Below are positions 1 to 8,730 of a DNA stretch of 64,000 nucleotides, piece by piece. Where the stretch lies: the NCBI GenBank assembly GCA_009773375.1, contig WRPH01000003.1:53494-117493 (forward strand), given 5' to 3'. This stretch comes from Paracoccaceae bacterium (GTDB taxonomy: Bacteria; Pseudomonadota; Alphaproteobacteria; Rhodobacterales; Rhodobacteraceae). Made by a program: the position numbers and the translations under genes. The first letter of the stretch is position 1. Each line of letters starts with the position of its first letter. The notes below the pieces were generated by a model. It had not been told where the DNA came from and searched no databases. It saw only the letters and a program-made list of their open reading frames with translations.

Positions 1-201
1 CACCCGGCAAACCCGCAGCTTGTCGGCATCGGGGTGCTTTTCGGCATGCAGCACGCGCGCGATGGTAAATGGAGCCAGCTTGCCCGCCGGGTTCACCACC
101 CCTTCCACCTCCAGCCCCAGATCGGTCAGGGCGTAAAGGATGTCCTCCAGCGAGGCAGAGGTTTCGAGGTGATCTTTCAACCAGGACAGGGTGAATTTCA
201 T
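1..201 (-). CDS. pheT: Phenylalanine--tRNA ligase beta subunit, N-terminal fragment
   Basis: This is the first 67 codons of PheT, cut by the left edge of the window. The translation opens [14 protein letters not shown], and contains a glycine-rich turn followed by [10 protein letters not shown], the characteristic start of the beta subunit and its tRNA-binding (EMAP-like) domain. PheT pairs with PheS as an alpha2-beta2 tetramer that charges tRNA-Phe in the cytoplasm; the beta chain carries editing and tRNA-binding functions. The ATG is at 199-201. The gene lies downstream of pheS on the same strand, but 386 bp and a small gene on the opposite strand separate them, so tight co-transcription with pheS is doubtful. 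Confidence 0.93.
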   Translation of the reverse strand, partial: MKFTLSWLKDHLETSASLEDILYALTDLGLEVEGVVNPAGKLAPFTIARVLHAEKHPDADKLRVCRV

Positions 202-358
202 GGCTTGGCCCTTCGGGAATTGTCGCCTGCGGGATTAGCGCATCGGCTGGCAAAGGGGAAGCGCCGCGCGCCCGGTTTCCGTTTTCGAAACGCGTTGTCG
301 CGGGAATGGCAGGGCAAATGCCACATTTTTCGGGGCAAGGTGATGTATAACCTTCCCC

Positions 359-514
359 ATGATGGACCCAATTTTAGAAATCCCAAAAGACCGCAGACGG
401 ATCAGTGTTGGAAAGTTGTGCTTGTTACTGGGTTTGACCGTGCTGCTTTACATGATGGTGGCGCATGAATTCAGCGCCGTGACCTCGGCTTTTATCGTGC
501 CGAAACAAGGCTGA
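359..514 (+). CDS. Small putative single-pass membrane protein (51 aa)
   Basis: This 51-codon frame starts with a double ATG and encodes a basic N-terminus (KDRRR at residues 10-14), then one hydrophobic stretch (about residues 19-36, LCLLLGLTVLLYMMV) and a short tail ending IVPKQG. It looks like a one-helix inner-membrane peptide with the basic end in the cytoplasm. No Shine-Dalgarno sequence is obvious directly upstream. It sits between pheS and pheT on the opposite strand and is followed within 40 bp by a strong hairpin, as expected for a real short transcript. I do not recognise a family. It could be chance, but the hydrophobic profile, stop position and terminator favour a gene. Confidence 0.5.
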   Translation: MMDPILEIPKDRRRISVGKLCLLLGLTVLLYMMVAHEFSAVTSAFIVPKQG

Positions 515-548
515 ACCGGCGGCAACGTGCGGTGCAGCAGCAAGGCCA

Positions 549-580
549 AAAATCCGACCTGAGCGATCAGGCCGGATTTT
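549..580. terminator. Bidirectional hairpin between the small membrane gene and pheS
   Basis: Arms of 14 nt (AAAATCCGACCTGA and TCAGGCCGGATTTT, one mismatch) close a GCGA tetraloop. The A-run on one side and T-run on the other let it act as an intrinsic terminator on both strands, between two convergent genes (small gene ending at 514, pheS ending at 588). Confidence 0.8.
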
Positions 581-587
581 GTGCATT

Positions 588-1670
588 TCAGGCGGAAAGG
601 CCGCCTGCCAGATCGGGCATATCCAGCGCGGCAAAGCCATAGTGGCGCAGCCAGCGCAGATCGGATTCGAAGAACGCGCGCAGATCGGGGATGCCGTATT
701 TCAGCATCGCAATCCGGTCGATCCCCATGCCAAAGGCAAAGCCCTGCCATTCGTCGGGGTTCACCCCCGCCGCCGTCAGCACCTTCGGATGCACCATGCC
801 CGAGCCAAGGATTTCCATCCACTTATCGCCCTGACCGATCTTCAGCTGGCCACCTTCCCACGAACAGCGGATATCAACCTCGGCTGAAGGTTCGGTAAAT
901 GGGAAGTGGCTGGCCCGGAACCGCAGCTCCACCGACGGCACCTCAAAGAAGGCGCGGCAGAATTCTTCCAACGTCCATTTCAGGTTGGCCATGCTGATAT
1001 TGCGGTCAATCGCCAGACCTTCCACCTGATGGAACATCGGCGTGTGGGTCTGGTCCATATCCATCCGATACACCCGGCCCGGCGCGATCACCCGGATCGG
1101 CGCGCCCTGTTCGGCCATGGCGCGGATCTGTACCGGGCTGGTATGGGTGCGCAACACATGCGGCGGGCGGTCATCGCCTTCGGCACGGTTCATAAAAAAC
1201 GTGTCGTGTTCCTGCCGCGCCGGATGTTCCGGCGGGATGTTCAGCGCATCAAAGTTGAACCAATCCGATTCCACCTGCGGCCCCTCGGCTACGGCAAAAC
1301 CCATATCGGCAAAAATCGCGGTCAGTTCTTCCATCACCTGGCTGACCGGGTGGATGGTGCCGCGCGGACGTGGACGCCCCGGCAGGGTCACATCCAGCCA
1401 CTCGCTGCGCAGGCGCTCATCCAGCGCCGTATCCGCCAGCGCCGCTTTCTTGGCACGCAGGGCGGCGTCAATCTCGTCCTTCAGCACGTTCAGCATTGCG
1501 CCCGCAGCCTGCCGCTGCGTCGGCTCCATGCCGCCCAGATCGCGCATTTTCAGGCTGATCTCGCCCTTCTTGCCCAGCGCGGCCAGCCGCACCTCTTCAA
1601 GGCCAGCCTCATCGGCGGCATTGGCAACAGCGGTCAGATACTTGACTTTCAGCGCGTCTAGCCCGTCCAT
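588..1670 (-). CDS. pheS: Phenylalanine--tRNA ligase alpha subunit
   Basis: This 360-residue PheS is the catalytic class II synthetase subunit that activates phenylalanine and transfers it to tRNA-Phe with PheT. An N-terminal coiled-coil region (residues about 1-90) precedes the catalytic core. Visible core elements are FHQVEGL, the motif 2 region [17 protein letters not shown] and motif 3 [20 protein letters not shown] near the C-terminus. Length matches the family. An in-frame extension to 1796 exists but overlaps panC. The ATG at 1668-1670 has AAGGAGG about 7 nt upstream and begins [12 protein letters not shown], so it is the start. The gene ends in a shared hairpin rather than running directly into pheT. 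Confidence 0.96.
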   Translation of the reverse strand: MDGLDALKVKYLTAVANAADEAGLEEVRLAALGKKGEISLKMRDLGGMEPTQRQAAGAMLNVLKDEIDAALRAKKAALADTALDERLRSEWLDVTLPGRPRPRGTIHPVSQVMEELTAIFADMGFAVAEGPQVESDWFNFDALNIPPEHPARQEHDTFFMNRAEGDDRPPHVLRTHTSPVQIRAMAEQGAPIRVIAPGRVYRMDMDQTHTPMFHQVEGLAIDRNISMANLKWTLEEFCRAFFEVPSVELRFRASHFPFTEPSAEVDIRCSWEGGQLKIGQGDKWMEILGSGMVHPKVLTAAGVNPDEWQGFAFGMGIDRIAMLKYGIPDLRAFFESDLRWLRHYGFAALDMPDLAGGLSA

Positions 1671-1753
1671 CGGAGCCTCCTTGGAATGCCGCTTGGTGCT
1701 AGCGGGAAGGGGCAACGGATGCAAGTGGGCGGCGCGATTTCCCGCCGCGTTGG

Positions 1754-2587
1754 TCAGACCGGGATGTTGTCGATCAGCCGCACGCCACCCAGCCACGCCG
1801 CAGCCAGCAGCCGCAACGGCCGCTCCATGCCCTCCGCCGGGCCGAGCGTCGAGGCATCGCGCAACTCGATATACTCGACGCTGTCAAAGCCCGCCGCCAG
1901 CACCTCGGCCGCGCAAGCCTCCAGCGCCCCTGCCTGCCCGCCCCGCACCGCCTGCGCCGCCCGCATCATCGCCGCATAAAGCGCCGGAGCCTGCGCCCGC
2001 GCCACCGCATCCAGCCGGGCATTGCGCGAAGACATCGCCAGCCCGTCGGCCTCGCGAATCGTCTCGCACCCCACCACCCAGACCGGAATATTCAGATCGC
2101 GCACCAGCCGCTTGACCACCTGTAACTGCTGCCAGTCTTTCTGGCCAAAATAGGCGCGGTCCGCCATCGTCATGCCGAACAGCTTGGACACCACCGTCGC
2201 CACACCGTCAAAATGCCCCGGACGCAGCGCGCCCTCCAGTGGCTCGGCCACGCCAGACACGGAAACCACCGTCGCAAAGCCCGACGGATACACCTCGTCG
2301 GGCAATGGCGCGAAAATCACATCCACCCCCACCGTGCGCAACAGCGCCGCATCGGCCTCTTCTGTGCGCGGGTATTTCTTCAGATCATCCGGGTTGTTGA
2401 ACTGCTTGGGGTTGACGAAAATCGTCACGATCACCCGTTCGCATTCCGCCTTCGCCGCGCGCGCCAGGCTCAGATGCCCATCGTGCAGCGCGCCCATCGT
2501 CGGCACCACACCGACAACTTCCCCCGCCGCCTTCCATCCCAGCACCAGCGCGCGCAGCTCGACCACGTTCCGAATGATCACCGTCAA
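1754..2587 (-). CDS. panC: Pantothenate synthetase (pantoate--beta-alanine ligase)
   Basis: PanC condenses pantoate, made through PanB, with beta-alanine using ATP to form pantothenate, the precursor of coenzyme A. The 277-residue protein shows [14 protein letters not shown] near residue 30 with the HxGH nucleotide-binding signature, FVNPKQF, and a KMSKS-like AMSSRN loop near residue 187, all typical of the family. The start is a TTG whose bases overlap the panB stop (TTGA), so translation is probably coupled to panB. The gene is the downstream member of a two-gene panB-panC operon. Confidence 0.95.
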   Translation of the reverse strand: MTVIIRNVVELRALVLGWKAAGEVVGVVPTMGALHDGHLSLARAAKAECERVIVTIFVNPKQFNNPDDLKKYPRTEEADAALLRTVGVDVIFAPLPDEVYPSGFATVVSVSGVAEPLEGALRPGHFDGVATVVSKLFGMTMADRAYFGQKDWQQLQVVKRLVRDLNIPVWVVGCETIREADGLAMSSRNARLDAVARAQAPALYAAMMRAAQAVRGGQAGALEACAAEVLAAGFDSVEYIELRDASTLGPAEGMERPLRLLAAAWLGGVRLIDNIPV

Positions 2588-3417
2588 GACTGCTTTCCTT
2601 TCAGCACATCCGGGAAGGCATGTTCTTCCGCCGGGAAAGTCCGCGCCCGCACCTCGGCGGCATACTCGGCAATCGCGGCATCGGCCAATGCGCCCAGCTC
2701 GGCATAGCGCTTGACGAATTTCGGCCTGAATTCGGTGAACAGCCCCAGCATATCATCCACCACCAGCACCTGCCCATCACAGGCCACGCCAGCGCCAATG
2801 CCAATCGTCGGAATCTCCAGCCGCTGGGTGATCCGCGCCGCAAGCCCCATCGGCACCTTTTCCAGCACCACCGCGAAAGCCCCCGCCGCCTCGACCGCAA
2901 TGGCGTCTTCCATCACCGCATCGGCCTCACCCTCGCGGCCCACCACCTTGTAGCCGCCCAGAGTATTCACCGATTGCGGCGTCAGGCCGATATGCGCCAT
3001 CACCGGCACGCCGCGCTTGGTCAGAAACGCAATCGTCTCGGCCATATGCGCGCCGCCCTCCAGCTTGACACAAGGCGCGCCGGTTTCCGCCATCAGCCGG
3101 GCCGCATTGCGATAGGCCTGCTGCGGGCTTTCCTCGTAAGACCCGAACGGCATGTCGATGATCGGCATCGCCTTGGACAGCCCCCGCACCACGGCGCGAC
3201 CGTGCAGGATCATCATTTCCATCGTCACGCCCAGCGTCGAAGGCATGCCATGCAGTACCATCCCCACCGAATCACCGACCAGCGCCATATCGCAATGCGG
3301 ATCAACCAGCCGCGCGACCGGCGTGGTATAGGCGGTCAGCACCACCAACGGTGCCTGACCTTTGCGGGCGCGAATATCAGGCGGCAGCACCGGGCGAACG
3401 GGGGAGGTTGCACTCAT
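2584..3417 (-). CDS. panB: 3-methyl-2-oxobutanoate hydroxymethyltransferase
   Basis: PanB transfers a hydroxymethyl group from methylenetetrahydrofolate to alpha-ketoisovalerate, giving ketopantoate in the coenzyme A pathway. The 277-residue TIM-barrel protein has the metal-binding VGDS motif, [22 protein letters not shown] and IGIGAG, all expected for PanB. The ATG at 3415-3417 begins MSATSPVRP and has GGAG about 9 nt upstream; a longer frame to 3552 lacks a ribosome-binding site. panC follows with a 4-nt overlap. A perfect inverted repeat lies just upstream over a possible -10 box and may regulate the operon. Confidence 0.95.
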   Translation of the reverse strand: MSATSPVRPVLPPDIRARKGQAPLVVLTAYTTPVARLVDPHCDMALVGDSVGMVLHGMPSTLGVTMEMMILHGRAVVRGLSKAMPIIDMPFGSYEESPQQAYRNAARLMAETGAPCVKLEGGAHMAETIAFLTKRGVPVMAHIGLTPQSVNTLGGYKVVGREGEADAVMEDAIAVEAAGAFAVVLEKVPMGLAARITQRLEIPTIGIGAGVACDGQVLVVDDMLGLFTEFRPKFVKRYAELGALADAAIAEYAAEVRARTFPAEEHAFPDVLKGKQS

Positions 3418-3441
3418 CTCATCGGCTCCGCGATTGGTGAC

Positions 3442-3460
3442 GTGCCCATCATATGGGCAC
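3442..3460. promoter_or_regulatory. Perfect inverted repeat over a possible panB -10 box
   Basis: GTGCCCAT and ATGGGCAC (8-nt arms, 3-nt spacer) form a 19-bp dyad 25-43 bp upstream of the panB ATG. On the minus strand it contains TATGAT (3448-3453), one mismatch from the -10 consensus; no convincing -35 is visible. It sits between the divergent panB and cupin genes. An operator role is inferred from position and symmetry alone. Confidence 0.4.
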
Positions 3461-3567
3461 AAGCCCGCCGCAACAGCAAGATTATTGCGCTGCATTGCAG
3501 CACCTGTTGCCCCTTGACCGCAGCGCCCCGGCAAGGCGCAATGCTGCCACACCCAAAAGAGGCCAAC

Positions 3568-3909
3568 ATGTCCCAGCTAGAGCGCGTCACCCGCGACGGA
3601 ATTACCCCCGAAATCAGCCGTCCCGACGCGGCCAAAGTCGTTGCGGGCGACCCGGTTCACACCACTTGGAACATCGAAGACGCAGACAGGCTTTACTGCG
3701 GCCTCTGGCAATCCACCCCCGGAAAATGGCGCACCAGCTATACCGAATGGGAGTATGTCTACATCCATTCCGGCCATTCGATCCTGACCGATACCGCTGG
3801 CGTCGAAACCCACCTGAAAGCCGGTGACAGCTACATCATCCGCCCCGGATTCGCGGGCACATGGGAAGTGGTTGAAACCACACTGAAAGATTATGTGATC
3901 CGCAGCTGA
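3568..3909 (+). CDS. Cupin-domain protein
   Basis: This 113-residue protein is a single small beta-barrel cupin. After a short N-terminal segment it reads [20 protein letters not shown], then HSGHSILTD, and [16 protein letters not shown] near the C-terminus, corresponding to the two conserved cupin motifs of the group related to ureidoglycine aminohydrolase cupins (DUF861/Cupin_3). An ATG at 3568 follows AAAGAGG, a good ribosome-binding site, and is preferred to the longer in-frame extension, which runs back across panB. The gene is divergent from panB and convergent with the L,D-transpeptidase gene. The substrate cannot be told from sequence. Confidence 0.85.
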   Translation: MSQLERVTRDGITPEISRPDAAKVVAGDPVHTTWNIEDADRLYCGLWQSTPGKWRTSYTEWEYVYIHSGHSILTDTAGVETHLKAGDSYIIRPGFAGTWEVVETTLKDYVIRS

Positions 3910-3923
3910 GTCGGAAAATGAAA

Positions 3924-3949
3924 AAGGCCCCGCGTCACCGCAGGGCCTT
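3924..3949. terminator. Hairpin between convergent cupin and L,D-transpeptidase genes
   Basis: AAGGCCCCGCG and CGCAGGGCCTT (one mismatch) close a four-base loop (TCAC). An A-run precedes it, so on the minus strand it ends in a T-run. It lies between genes ending at 3909 (+) and 3969 (-). Confidence 0.75.
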
Positions 3950-3968
3950 GCACACGATCGCAACCGCA

Positions 3969-4895
3969 TCAGCCGTTGGAGTTCGCCGCATCCAGCGTCG
4001 CCGTCGCCTCGGGCAGCGGGCAATCTGCCGCATCAATGCCTTTGCGCTTGCAGGCGGACAGCCGCTTTTTCTCGGCCTTGGCTGCGAGCTTGGCAGCTTC
4101 TTCAGCGGCTTTGGCTTCTTCCGCGGCCTTGGCGGCGGCCTGATCCACGATCAACTGCTCGTCCAGCGGCTTTTGCGCGATGTTCTCCGGCGTGGCCGGA
4201 ACTGCACGGCCCCAGGCGTCGTCCATATAGGGGCCTTCGATGGCAAGGCTTTCTTCCAGCGAGCGCACTTTCACACGCGTCCCGTTATCAACCTGATCAT
4301 ACAGATGGATCGCATCCTGATTGAACAAGCGGATGCAGCCGGCCGAAGTGGCGTGGCCAATGGTTTCATTCTGAATCGTGCCGTGGATACGGAACATCGA
4401 ATCGCGACCGTTACGATACAGATACAGTGCCCGTGCACCCAGCGGGTTATCCAGACCGCCGGCACGCCCGCCTGCATATTCAAGATACAGATCAGGCCGC
4501 GTCCGCACCATATTCGCGGTCGGCTGCCACGACGGCCACTTCGCCTTGCGCCCGATCACGCCCGAGCCGCGGAACGACAGACCCTCACGGCCCACCGCAA
4601 TCGCGTAGCGCATGGCGCGACCACCCTCTTGCACATGATAAAGCTTGCGCGCGAACGTATCGACCACGATCGTCCCCGGCGCATCATCGGCGGTGTAAGC
4701 CACTTCTTGCCGGGCGCGATCCGCGCTCAGCAGTTCGGCATCAACCGGCTGAATGTAGAATCCCTCATCCTCGACACCCTCATACCCCGGCACCACGGCA
4801 GGCGGGGTATCTTGTTGTTTCGGAGCGCCGCAAGCAGCAAGCGCAGAGATGGCCAGAACGCCAAGCAGGCGAAGAATGGAATTGTTCACGGGCAT
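3969..4895 (-). CDS. L,D-transpeptidase (YkuD) lipoprotein
   Basis: This is a 308-residue envelope protein with a lipoprotein signal peptide: hydrophobic LLGVLAISALAAC with a lipobox Cys at about residue 22. A YkuD catalytic domain follows (about residues 70-210), with IHGTIQNETIGHATSAGCIR carrying the conserved His and the nucleophilic Cys of the HG...S.GC.R signature. Such enzymes make 3-3 peptidoglycan cross-links or attach proteins to peptidoglycan. The C-terminus has an Ala/Glu/Lys-rich helix (about 235-275) then two cysteines (SACKRKGIDAADCP). Start ATG at 4893-4895 is chosen because it opens the signal peptide; the longer frame has no signal. Confidence 0.88.
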   Translation of the reverse strand: MPVNNSILRLLGVLAISALAACGAPKQQDTPPAVVPGYEGVEDEGFYIQPVDAELLSADRARQEVAYTADDAPGTIVVDTFARKLYHVQEGGRAMRYAIAVGREGLSFRGSGVIGRKAKWPSWQPTANMVRTRPDLYLEYAGGRAGGLDNPLGARALYLYRNGRDSMFRIHGTIQNETIGHATSAGCIRLFNQDAIHLYDQVDNGTRVKVRSLEESLAIEGPYMDDAWGRAVPATPENIAQKPLDEQLIVDQAAAKAAEEAKAAEEAAKLAAKAEKKRLSACKRKGIDAADCPLPEATATLDAANSNG

Positions 4896-5139
4896 AGACT
4901 CGATCTGGGAAATACCTCTGCACCTAGACCCCGCGCTCCGGCTTCCGTCAAGCCCCGTGAAATGGCTGGAAAAAGAAAAGCGGGGGAAACGGCGCAAGAA
5001 TGCCGATTCTGCGCCATAGCTTGAAATACGCGCGACCAGATTGTGCAGCTTGTCTGAAAAATGAACCCGAGTCTTGCCGCTGGTTATGCGCTATGCTTGG
5101 CGCAGCCCTGCAATCTGCAGCGGCGTTGGAGGGTTTGCC

Positions 5140-5394
5140 TTGGGAATTGAAAGTCTGTTGATCATGCTGCTGATCGGCGCAATCGCCGGTTGGCTGGCCG
5201 GACAGATCGTGTCCGGCTTTGGCTATGGCCTGCTCGGCAATATCGTTGTGGGCGTGGTCGGTGCCTTCGTCGCCGGGGCAATCCTGCCTCGCGTCGGCTT
5301 TGGCATGGGCGGTGGCATTCTGGCAGCGATCGTGCATTCCACCATTGGCGCGGTCATTCTGCTGTTCTTGATCAAGCTTATCAAACGCGCCTGA
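5140..5394 (+). CDS. GlsB/YeaQ/YmgE-family membrane protein
   Basis: This 84-residue hydrophobic protein has three predicted membrane segments with the glycine-rich pattern of the transglycosylase-associated / GlsB-YeaQ family: GAIAGWLAGQIVSGFGYGLLGNIVVGVVGAFVAG overall, split by short turns, ending in IKLIKRA. The family is linked to envelope stress in several bacteria, but the biochemical role is unknown. The frame is open to 5074, but GGAGGG at 5128-5133 lies six bases before a TTG at 5140 whose product begins MGIESLLIMLL, the usual family start. A clear terminator follows 5 bp after the stop. Confidence 0.82.
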   Translation: MGIESLLIMLLIGAIAGWLAGQIVSGFGYGLLGNIVVGVVGAFVAGAILPRVGFGMGGGILAAIVHSTIGAVILLFLIKLIKRA

Positions 5395-5398
5395 AGAA

Positions 5399-5423
5399 AA
5401 GGGCCGGGTCTTCCCCGGCCCTT
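5399..5423. terminator. Hairpin between convergent GlsB-like and creatinase genes
   Basis: AAGGGCCGGG and CCCGGCCCTT close a short TCTTC loop, a perfect GC-rich stem preceded by an A-run (5395-5400). It serves the plus gene ending at 5394 and, through the A-run, the minus gene ending at 5430. Confidence 0.85.
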
Positions 5424-5429
5424 CCTGCT

Positions 5430-6635
5430 TTAGCCGACGACGTTAAAGCCCGGCCCATACGGATACTTGGTGATATCCTCATTGCCGTCTTCGGTGATGA
5501 ACAGAATGTCATGCTCGCGGTAGCCGCCTGCACCCGGCTGACCATCCGGAATAGTCAGCATCGGCTCCATCGAGATCACCATGCCGGGTTCCAGCACCGT
5601 GTCGATATCCTCGCGCAGTTCCAACCCAGCCTCGCGGCCATAGTAATGGCTCAGCACGCCGAACGAGTGGCCATAGCCAAAGGTGCGGTATTGCAGCACC
5701 TGATGCTCTTCGAAGAAGGTGTTGATCTTCGCCGTCACTTCCGCACAGGACGCGCCCGGCTTCAGCAGGCTCATGCCATACTCATGCGCCGCGACGTTGA
5801 TTTCCCAGATCCGCAGGCTGGCCGGATCGACCTCTTTCACAAACATCGTGCGTTCCAGCGCGGTGTAATAGCCAGAAATCATCGGGAAAGTGTTCAGCGA
5901 CAGAATATCGCCGCGCTGCAGCTTGCGGCTGGTCACCGGATTGTGCGCGCCATCGGTGTTGATGCCCGACTGGAACCAAACCCAGGTGTCACGATATTCC
6001 GCATCCGGGAAACGCTTGGCGATTTCCAACTCCATCGCGTCGCGGCCCGCCATGGCGATATCCAACTCGCGCGCGCCTTCCTTCACCGCCTCACGGATGG
6101 CAAAGCCGCCCACATCGGCCACGCCCGCACCGTGACGAATAATCTCCAGTTCTGCGGCCGATTTCATCATCCGCTGCCGCATGGTGCCCGCCGAGATATC
6201 GACGCCACGCTTCGGCTTCAGGAACGCATTCAGCTTTTCCTGCTGTACCAAAGTCAGGTGATCCGCCTCGCAGCCGATAACCCGGCCCTCGCCCGTCACC
6301 GACAGAATTGCGCGCCAGTAGTTGTCGCGCTGCCAGTCCGTGTAGGTGATGTTGTCGCCATGGCAACGCCGCCACGGTTGACCCGCATCAATGCCGGCAG
6401 AAATCGTCACGCTTTGCGTCGGCGTCACCACCAAGCCATAGGGCCGCCCGAACGAGCAATACAGAAAGCCCGAGTAATAGGCGATGTTGTGCATCGAGGT
6501 GAAAACGCAGGCCTCGACGCCATGCACCTCCATCAACTCGCGCAGGCCAGCAAGGCGCGCATCATATTCTTCGGCGGCAAAGGGCAAAACCCGGTCGCCT
6601 TGGTGAAAACGGTATTGTTGCGGACGTTCCGTCAT
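5430..6635 (-). CDS. Creatinase (creatine amidinohydrolase)
   Basis: Creatinase hydrolyses creatine to sarcosine and urea; it has the pita-bread fold of M24 peptidases without metal. The 401-residue product matches my recollection of Pseudomonas putida creatinase closely: YYSGFLYCSFGRPYGLVVT, DNITYTDWQRDNYW, WFQSGINTDGAHNPVT (with the catalytic His) and YRTFGYGHSFGVLSHYYGRE. ATG 6635 (MTERPQQ) has GAGG at the right spacing and is preferred over an ATG 12 nt upstream. No sarcosine oxidase or creatininase gene lies nearby in the window, so the rest of the pathway must be elsewhere, or the substrate may be a relative of creatine. Confidence 0.88.
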   Translation of the reverse strand: MTERPQQYRFHQGDRVLPFAAEEYDARLAGLRELMEVHGVEACVFTSMHNIAYYSGFLYCSFGRPYGLVVTPTQSVTISAGIDAGQPWRRCHGDNITYTDWQRDNYWRAILSVTGEGRVIGCEADHLTLVQQEKLNAFLKPKRGVDISAGTMRQRMMKSAAELEIIRHGAGVADVGGFAIREAVKEGARELDIAMAGRDAMELEIAKRFPDAEYRDTWVWFQSGINTDGAHNPVTSRKLQRGDILSLNTFPMISGYYTALERTMFVKEVDPASLRIWEINVAAHEYGMSLLKPGASCAEVTAKINTFFEEHQVLQYRTFGYGHSFGVLSHYYGREAGLELREDIDTVLEPGMVISMEPMLTIPDGQPGAGGYREHDILFITEDGNEDITKYPYGPGFNVVG

Positions 6636-6801
6636 TTCAGACCTCATAGTTGGGGTCTGGACACGCCGCCCGGAACCCCGAAAGGTCCCGGCGTACAGGA
6701 CGAAAGCAGGTCACCCTGCAAGCGTTGGGTCTCCCCTGGGACGACGCCATCGCCCCGGCTCACATACAGGATAGTCTGCTTCGCCCCGGTTTGGCAAGCC
6801 T

Positions 6802-6845
6802 GCGGAATTCGTCCGAATTCCGCGTCCGATTTCCGCAGGAAATCG
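6802..6845. repeat. 44-bp double palindrome, copy 1
   Basis: Two adjacent dyads: GCGGAATTCG-TC-CGAATTCCGC (perfect 10-nt arms) and then CGATTTCC-GCA-GGAAATCG. The same two dyads in the same relative order occur, inverted, at 51467-51510. Here it lies between the creatinase start and the end of the GST-like gene, both minus strand. The remainder of the 6636-6849 gap shows no gene. Confidence 0.75.
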
Positions 6846-6849
6846 CCGC

Positions 6850-7701
6850 CTACACCGCCTTACCTGCAAAATCCGCCGCCGAATGCCGCTCAGGCACCTG
6901 TTCAGCCGCATCGCCCCAGTTTCTATTCACCAACCGCCCCCGCTTTACCCCCGGTCGCGCGTCGATCGCATCCGCCCAGCGCTTGAGATTCTTGTAAATA
7001 CCCACGTCCAGAAACTCGGCCGAATTGGCATAGCTGCGGCCTAGAACCATGCTGCCATACCAGGGCCAGATCGCCATATCCGCTATCGAGTATGCCGCGC
7101 CCGCTACATATTCCACCTCAGCCAAGCGCCGATCCAGCACATCCAATTGCCGTTTGGTTTCCATGGCATAGCGGTTGATCGGGTATTCGAACTTCTCCGG
7201 CGCATAGGCAAAGAAATGGCCAAAGCCGCCGCCGACAAACGGGGCAGATCCCATTTGCCAGAACAGCCAGTTCAGCACCTCGGTTCGCTCCGGGCCTTTG
7301 GCGGGCAGAAACGCACCGAATTTCTCGGCCAGATGCACCAGAATCGACCCTGATTCGAACAACCGCAGCGGTGCCTCGCCGGTCAGATCCAGCAAAGCAG
7401 GGATCTTCGAGTTCGGATTTACCGCCACAAAGCCCGAACCAAACTGATCGCCCTTGCCGATGTTGATCAGCCAGGCGTCGTATTCCGCTGCAAACCCCGC
7501 CTCCAGCAATTCCTCAAACAGGATACTGACCTTCTGACCGTTCGGCGTTGCCAGCGAATAGAGTTGAAACTTGTGCGCGCCGCGCGGCAGTTCCTTTTCA
7601 TGCGTCGCCCCGGCAATCGGTCGGTTGATATTGGCAAACTCGCCACCATTGGCGGCATCCCAGATCCAGACCTTCGGCGGCACATAAGGCAAATTAGACA
7701 T
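6850..7701 (-). CDS. Glutathione S-transferase, YghU/YfcG-like
   Basis: This 283-residue protein has an N-terminal thioredoxin-like GST domain (about residues 45-130) and an all-alpha C-terminal domain. FQLYSLATPNGQKVSILFEE holds the thiol-binding strand, NPNSKIPALLD the cis-Pro region, and LRLFESGSILVHLAEK the glutathione gamma-glutamyl site ES. The extended N-terminus (VPPKVWIWDAANGGEFANIN) and overall size match E. coli YghU-type disulfide-bond reductases using glutathione. ATG 7701 is preceded by AAGGAAG. It is the most upstream gene of its minus-strand group and is divergent from the zinc-finger gene at 7834. Exact substrate is not predictable. Confidence 0.87.
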   Translation of the reverse strand: MSNLPYVPPKVWIWDAANGGEFANINRPIAGATHEKELPRGAHKFQLYSLATPNGQKVSILFEELLEAGFAAEYDAWLINIGKGDQFGSGFVAVNPNSKIPALLDLTGEAPLRLFESGSILVHLAEKFGAFLPAKGPERTEVLNWLFWQMGSAPFVGGGFGHFFAYAPEKFEYPINRYAMETKRQLDVLDRRLAEVEYVAGAAYSIADMAIWPWYGSMVLGRSYANSAEFLDVGIYKNLKRWADAIDARPGVKRGRLVNRNWGDAAEQVPERHSAADFAGKAV

Positions 7702-7833
7702 CAGTGCTTCCTTTTGGGGCGGTTTGCCCCGATGCATCGGAAACTAAGCACGAAATCGCTGCCCGGCAATGCTGCGCCCTTGCACAGGCGGCGCTTGTGC
7801 CCATCTAAAAGCTGCACAAGCAGGGAGATGGAA

Positions 7834-8157
7834 ATGCGCTGCCCGATTGATGGTGAAACTCTGGTGATGGCGGATCGTAGCGGAGTCGAGATCGACTATT
7901 GCCCGAAATGCCGGGGCGTCTGGCTGGATCGTGGTGAACTGGATAAGATCATTGAACGCGCCGCCGGGGCCGGCCCCGTGCAAGCCACGCCGCTGCGCGA
8001 ACCGCCCCGGCAAGATGCGGCTCCGATCTATCACCCCGAGCCCCCGCGCAGCGCGCAGCGCGAAGAACCGCGCCGCCGCTATAAGGATGACGAAGACGAC
8101 GACCGCCCAAAGAAAAAGCGTCGCGAAAGCTTTCTGAGCGATCTGTTTGATTTCTGA
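7834..8157 (+). CDS. TFIIB-type zinc-ribbon protein
   Basis: This 107-residue protein begins with a zinc ribbon: RCPIDGETL, then DYCPKCRGVWLDRGELDKII, giving three visible Cys plus the WLDRGEL signature of the zf-TFIIB family. A long polar, charged and probably disordered tail follows (RREEPRRRYKDDEDDD-like composition with many Lys/Arg/Asp) and ends in the aromatic SFLSDLFDF. GGAG at 7824-7827 fits an ATG at 7834 better than the ATG at 7828. Family members of unknown function are common in Proteobacteria. Divergent from the GST-like gene. Confidence 0.8.
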   Translation: MRCPIDGETLVMADRSGVEIDYCPKCRGVWLDRGELDKIIERAAGAGPVQATPLREPPRQDAAPIYHPEPPRSAQREEPRRRYKDDEDDDRPKKKRRESFLSDLFDF

Positions 8158-8199
8158 AAGAAAGCGTTCGATCTGCCGGGCGGGTTGGTCACGCATCGG

Positions 8200-8679
8200 C
8201 TAGCCCGTCCGCAACAGCGCAGGGGCTTGGCTGAACGACGAGTAGGGCCAATCTTCCGGCCGCTCCACCAGCCCATGACGCACCGGGTCCATGCGGCAAC
8301 ACCGCATGTACAGGTCAAGATCCGCGCTGTTGCGAAGGTGATGTTCCCAATAACGGCGCTGCCAGATACCGCGTTCCTGTCGGGTAATCTGGCTAGGGCG
8401 CAGTGGGCCTTTCGGCAAGGCTGTCGAGAAGCGCGACTTGATCAGGCGCCAGCGCGTCGGGAAATCGCTGTCGCCATCGGGCAGCGTCCAGATCGTGTGC
8501 AGATGATCGGGCAGCACCACCCAGGCATTGATCTGAAACGGCCTTTCGGCGCGCGTCACCCGCACGGCCTGACGCAGACGTTCGATTTCCAGAATCAACA
8601 GGTCCGAGCCGGGCTGGGCCAGCGAGACGGTGAAGAAGATGGTGGCAGCGGGGATCTGGGGACGGATGTAATGTGACAT
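8200..8679 (-). CDS. REP-associated tyrosine transposase (RAYT)
   Basis: This 159-residue protein has the Y1 transposase (IS200-like) fold. It opens MSHYIRPQIPAATIFFTVSL, has the HUH histidine pair in VVLPDHLHTIW (about residue 57), and a C-terminal helix with WQRRYWEHHLRNSADLD followed by YMRCCRMDPVRHGLVERPEDWPYSS in two blocks, diagnostic of RAYTs. These single-copy chromosomal enzymes nick and mobilise REP palindromes. Two inverted REP-like units lie immediately upstream (8731-8803). ATG 8679 is chosen for family length; the upstream extension is not conserved-looking. Confidence 0.88.
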   Translation of the reverse strand: MSHYIRPQIPAATIFFTVSLAQPGSDLLILEIERLRQAVRVTRAERPFQINAWVVLPDHLHTIWTLPDGDSDFPTRWRLIKSRFSTALPKGPLRPSQITRQERGIWQRRYWEHHLRNSADLDLYMRCCRMDPVRHGLVERPEDWPYSSFSQAPALLRTG

Positions 8680-8730
8680 GGTGCCAGCGTCGCACAGCGA
8701 AGTTAACGCGAAGTTAGCAGAAATCGGCGC

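Noticed and set aside
5190..6986. A 598-codon plus-strand open frame
   Set aside because: It overlaps the GlsB-like gene in another frame and crosses the whole creatinase gene antisense and its terminator.
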